Both the position numbers and the translations under genes were made by a program. Source: Talpa occidentalis (lineage: Eukaryota > Chordata > Mammalia > Eulipotyphla > Talpidae). From it: a DNA stretch of 64,000 nt. A model generated the notes under the pieces. It was not told the DNA's origin and did no database searches. It saw only the letters and a list, made by a program, of their open reading frames with translations. The DNA is taken from NCBI RefSeq assembly GCF_014898055.3, contig NW_023604295.1, positions 72,876,301 to 72,940,300 on the forward strand. Direction: 5' to 3'. Each line of letters starts with the position of its first letter. Position 1 is the first letter of the stretch. Below are positions 59,753 to 64,000 of this stretch, in pieces.

Positions 59753-61587
59753 CAAATAAAAATTTAGATGCAATAAAAACACTGGAGAAGTTTAAACTCC
59801 CTAAATGTTATCTCCCCTACCCTCGTTTAGGTAATGTGATTGTAAGAAAACATTTTGGTTTATTTACACCCTGGAGGAAGAAGTATAAAATTTACCAATT
59901 ACTGTGTATTTATTAATATATCTGTAGATATTATCTCTTAGGAAGACTTTTCATAACCATGATAGTTAGGAAAGGATCCCTGACACCAGCTGGGTAAAGA
60001 AACAAAATGCTAACTTTATACCAACCAGGAAATTATCAGGCTGGATAATACACAGGTGAATGCTTGTTAACTTTGCTATCTAATTATCTCTAATGAATTT
60101 AGCAAAGTATAACATTATGTAAAGGGCAGTGGTTAGAAAGTTATTTCATAGAGAAACCATGGGTCATAAAATACTTTTCTGGGAGGTATCGCCACTTTGT
60201 TAATCTCAATCACTCTATAATTAAATCTACATATGCAGCAGTAAAATCTACCAAATCATCAACTGATGCATATTTAGCCTCTGGACTCAGTGACATTTAA
60301 TTAGTTAGCAGACAGCCAAATGCCAGCCTTTCTTTTCCAGTGGCAGACAGTCTATGTGTTTTTTTTTTTTTTTTTTGCATCTCTTGAATTCATATAATCA
60401 AATTTGACAAGATTTCAGCAATGATGCAATACAAGATAAAAAGCAAATTATAAGTAAAATCTTTGAGCAGTGGAAAATGAGAGAAATACAGAAATTGTAT
60501 TTGGATGTAAGCATAAATTAGTCTTCTAAATTTGTTTTAATTATACTGAAACATTGTTCTTTCTAGGGTTGGAGGCAGTCAATGTCAAACTAACAAGGCG
60601 TTATTCCTAAGCAAGATTGTTTTCTTTTTTCCTCAAAAAGGCATGGACTAACAAGTCTTAATGGTGATGTTTTAACTCACATGGTAGTATTCATTAACTT
60701 TAAAGTAATTTCCATACACTCTTATTTATAAAGGACCCATTTCAGCCAGAAAATTGCATGTGAGTATGGCTTTGGTGCAGGTCTTTGCTTATAACCTCTG
60801 ACTTGTACTCAACCACCACTTAACTTAATCCCCTAGATCAATTCTAACAAGCAAGGATGGAAGTATCCATTGGATGGAAAGGAAAATCTGACCCTCTATT
60901 AAAAGTTGTAACAGGGAAGCAAAATAAATTTAAACATTGCTATTCCTTGAAGAGTTATTGGAAAAATATTAATGCAACTGTCCAACTTAAGAAAAATACA
61001 TGATTATTCATTAAGAATTAATTTTTAACAATTCCCAAATAAAATATATTGTTCAAAAAATGTAATAAAATTAGAAATGTATCCGATATATAAAATATTC
61101 TATCATTTGGCCATCATTTGGTGATATAGCACTTATATACTTTAGCATTTTACCTAATTTTGTAAAATTTACTAAAAACAATAAATGACACTATTTTGTA
61201 GTATTCTTTTATATAATCTATGAAGTTTTTAGTCAGAAGTGAAAAAAATCGTGCCAAATTATAGTGCCTTATTGGATGAGAACTTGCTATATATTTTTCA
61301 TGAAGTTGTTTACTATAAATTAAAAAAAAATCATTTTTAACCACAACTTAATTGTGGTAAAATTGTTTTTCTTAAGGCATATGATACTGAAATTTGATAA
61401 GATAAATGATTTTATAAAACTATGGAATGTCTATGTATACATTTTTACTCCAAGCGAAGAAAAGCAGTAATAGTTTAGAGCATTATAATAGGATATGTTT
61501 GCAAATATAGATATCGATGTTAAAATAAGACCTATTTTTAATTATCATTTTGTCATGGTTGACATAAAATTTTCACCTACTTAATTG
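59753..61587. other. unassigned, mostly unique AT-rich DNA
   Basis: No SINE, LTR or gene seen. Poly-T run at 60359-60376. Confidence 0.45.
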
Positions 61588-61603
61588 TAATTTTTCAACT
61601 TTT

Positions 61604-61865
61604 TTTTTAAGGTTTATTTATTTATTTATACAAGCACTGGGTACAGTCAGAAGCACGAGAGGGTGAGAGAATTCAACAGAGACAGAGTGGGGAGCAGAAC
61701 AGACAGACTGACGAAGTACACTGCCGAGGGGAGCAGTGGGGGCGGCAGGAGAGGTCTGCGCGCCATGTGGGACCCTTGCCGGTGTCCGGGGATTGAACCG
61801 GCGCTGCAGAGGCTGTGGGCAGCTTCCCAGCCCAGCGCTCAACCGCTGCACCACTGGGGAGGCCC
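61604..61865 (-). mobile_element. tRNA-derived SINE, group Y
   Basis: Exact 16-bp target duplication taatttttcaactttt at 61588-61603 and 61866-61881. Confidence 0.95.
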
Positions 61866-61941
61866 TAATTTTTCAACTTTTAACCAAATCTGGTTAACAA
61901 TAAAGTTTACTACTAAAACCACTGATGACATAAGGAAACAA

Positions 61942-62007
61942 CACCCTAAGACTATGAGATGGAGCTTACACTGTGTCACAAAGTGCACTTTGAATTTGCA
62001 TTTGAAA
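61942..62007 (+). repeat. 66-bp duplicated element, copy 1
   Basis: Identical to 63294-63359 at 64 of 66 positions by eye. Contains octamer ATTTGCAT and 'gagatggagcttacac'. It is not part of any repeat I recognise and has no obvious target duplication. Confidence 0.9.
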
Positions 62008-62653
62008 CATAAATATAAATATAAACATAAAATACAAAAATAATTTAGAGTTTACTAAGCTGTAACATTTGTTGTATGTATTTTTTTATCAACTGGCAAG
62101 CCAGGATTGACATATTGTCTGCTTTCAGACATGGCTGAAAACGTGTGTGGTGTGTGTGATAAGCACTTGTGGTATGGTTATTTTAATTTTGAATCCACTG
62201 AAAAGTGTTGAACACTAGCTAAGAAATGACTCATTGATATTGAAATGTGTTTAAGAGGATAGCAGATTTAATATAGGACCCTCACTTTATAGAAAAATAA
62301 CTATTAAATATTTGTGGGTAGTATGTGTTGTCTCTAAAATCTATATTAAAAATGTGTTTATACACTTTGTAATAGAATATGCATATTGTATATATTATTC
62401 ATATTGCATAGTAATCATATTACTGGAAATAACCATGGCAAATACTTTATATTTCTAATGAAATATGCAAAGAAGAGGGGAGTTTATGGCTTCCTTAACC
62501 TCCAGTACAAAAGAGGCTTGCACGTTTACAGTTTAAACATGTAAAGTATATTTTTTTTTTATGAAATCAATCTTAAATCTTGGTACTAAATTAGGTTGTA
62601 GAATCATTTTTTTCCCTTCTCTGTGCAATTAATTGATGTTTCTTTAAAAATAG

Positions 62654-62700
62654 CAAAGTGGCTGAAAACAGCACATCCTTTCACAAAGTGGCTGAAAACA
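62654..62700 (+). repeat. 30-bp-period direct repeat
   Basis: caaagtggctgaaaaca occurs exactly at 62654-62670 and 62684-62700. Confidence 0.95.
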
Positions 62701-63293
62701 TGGTTTCATTTTTAAAAGTAGGTACTTAATAAAAAAGTGAGCTTTGACAAGTAATATTTATATCCTGGTTGAATTTTCATTTTAATTAACTAATTGATTC
62801 TTTGTTAAATATGAGACATTTGGAAAAACCGTATTTAAAATCTGTTTCTGAATTGCCTTTTCAATATTATGAAAATAATATTTTCTATGAAAATTATGTA
62901 AATACTGATTATATTATCTATATTAACATGATTTTAAAAACTCAACTACTATTCCACATATTTTAGATAAATACATATCTGACTGTGAATATTGATGTAG
63001 CTGCAATTCCTAGCTTTTCTACCTGGTTTATTGATTGGCCTCAATTAATGTTTGCCAGCAAGTAAATTAACATAGCACCTGAGGCATAATTCTCTAGTGG
63101 ATCTTGGACAGTGAGTTCTTCCATCCTCTGGGCCTTAACACCTCCTGAGCACATTACTAGTAGGTACATTTTAATTCAGTGCAGACACCATCATTACCCA
63201 TGACTTTAATGACAGGTCATTTACAGCAAACTCATGTTTCACTGCAGAGATGTCTCTTTAAGTGACATCTTATCGATAGCAATTCAATTAGCC

Positions 63294-63359
63294 CACCCTA
63301 AGACAATGAGATGGAGCTTACACTGTGTCACAAAGTGCTCTTTGAATTTGCATTTGAAA
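63294..63359 (+). repeat. 66-bp duplicated element, copy 2
   Basis: Second copy in the same orientation, differing from copy 1 at two positions (A/T at 63305 and T/A at 63339, approximately). It lies in the enhancer-like stretch, so this is the likelier parent copy. Confidence 0.9.
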
Positions 63360-64000
63360 TGTCCTTATTAGTCTTATCCCCAGCCCCCCAATATAAACAT
63401 TAGTACTGAAGTTTTAATTTTGGATATTCCCCTGTATTGATTTTACTCCCTTTATATACCTATTCCCATAGGCTTAGATGTCAATTGGAAATTTTTTTTT
63501 TTCCTTTTCAAGAAATACAATATAAGCACAAATAGTTGGCTTAATTAAAAACACCATCAAAGCCATTTTCAGTGTTGACAAACAGAACAGAATATTTGGA
63601 GCACTATTTTTTCAGACATATCAACAAAATTACAAAAAGTAAACTACATGAGAAATTAATATTTAAAATCAATTTTACAATCCTTAATTTGCAGAAATTT
63701 TAAATTTGGGCTGTGCCATAATCATAATGGTTTAATGTACAAGTTTCACTTTTTCATCTTTTAACATTCATTAAAATCTTTATATAGGTCATTCATTGTA
63801 ATAGAGATAAAAAATCATTTGTGATATCATTCCAAACATTTGCTATTGAGTAAAACATTTTGTAGAGCGAGAACATTTTGTAGTCTGATCCTGAGAACAG
63901 AGGGATCAAGAATGTTCCACTATCATGGATTGGTTGGAGAAAAATAGTTGGAGTGTAGAGTTTGGGGAATGAGTGTAGCTGAAGAAGCGTGGAATTAACA

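Larger units (their letters stand above)
62000..64000. other. unique AT-rich DNA with an enhancer-like stretch
   Basis: No SINE, LINE-1 or LTR seen. The part at about 63020-63400 is less AT-rich and holds many homeodomain-type ATTA/TAAT cores, a TATCGATA palindrome (63271-63278) and copy 2 of the 66-bp element. No coding frame. Confidence 0.45.

Overview
The window looks like nuclear DNA of a placental mammal. It is AT-rich, holds no long open reading frame with a recognisable protein, and is packed with mammalian interspersed repeats: LINE-1 3' ends, old LINE-2, MIR and MER5-like remnants, solo retroviral LTRs, and about 32 copies of one tRNA-derived SINE. This SINE has Pol III A and B boxes, a conserved body of about 170 bp, and an (AAATA)n tail ending in AATAAA/TCTTT. 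It does not match the Alu, B1/B2, CAN, Bov, CHR, ERE, VES or Rhin-1 patterns known to me. I therefore suggest a laurasiatherian-type mammal with its own SINE family and leave the species open. No bacterial, phage or CRISPR feature is present.

Layout. 0-6.8 kb: LINE-1 and LINE-2 fragments, three SINEs and unassigned AT-rich DNA. 6.8-12.1 kb: long unassigned AT-rich stretch ending in a (TA)n/(TG)n microsatellite. 12.2-15.7 kb: SINE cluster, a LINE-1 3' end and a three-SINE nest. 15.7-24.5 kb: a SINE-free block with a CpG-rich, promoter-like region at about 19.64-21.6 kb; a CCAAT box, an octamer and a consensus splice donor suggest a 5' untranslated exon of an unidentified gene on the + strand. 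24.5-48.7 kb: SINEs, LINE-1 remnants (including about 2.5 kb of antisense LINE-1 at 46.2-48.7 kb), one solo LTR and microsatellites. 51.5-59.8 kb: a hotspot of solo LTRs, three with target-site duplications that can be read directly, interleaved with SINEs and broken MER5-like elements. 59.8-64 kb: one SINE and otherwise unique AT-rich DNA holding a 66-bp element present twice, 1.35 kb apart.

For the entries below, the SINE copies fall into three sequence groups. Group Y has a GTTGAGCGCTGGG head and a CCCAGTGCTTGTATAAATAAA end. Group M has a CTGTGAAGCTGTCCACAGCC head. Group O has a GGTTAAG head and a TTCTTGTATGCATAAATAAA end and is the most diverged. Element names are by recognition only, since no repeat library could be run. 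The likeliest functional DNA is the CpG-rich region near 20-21.5 kb and the duplicated element near 62-63.4 kb. The rest reads as an intron or intergenic desert shaped by retrotransposition.
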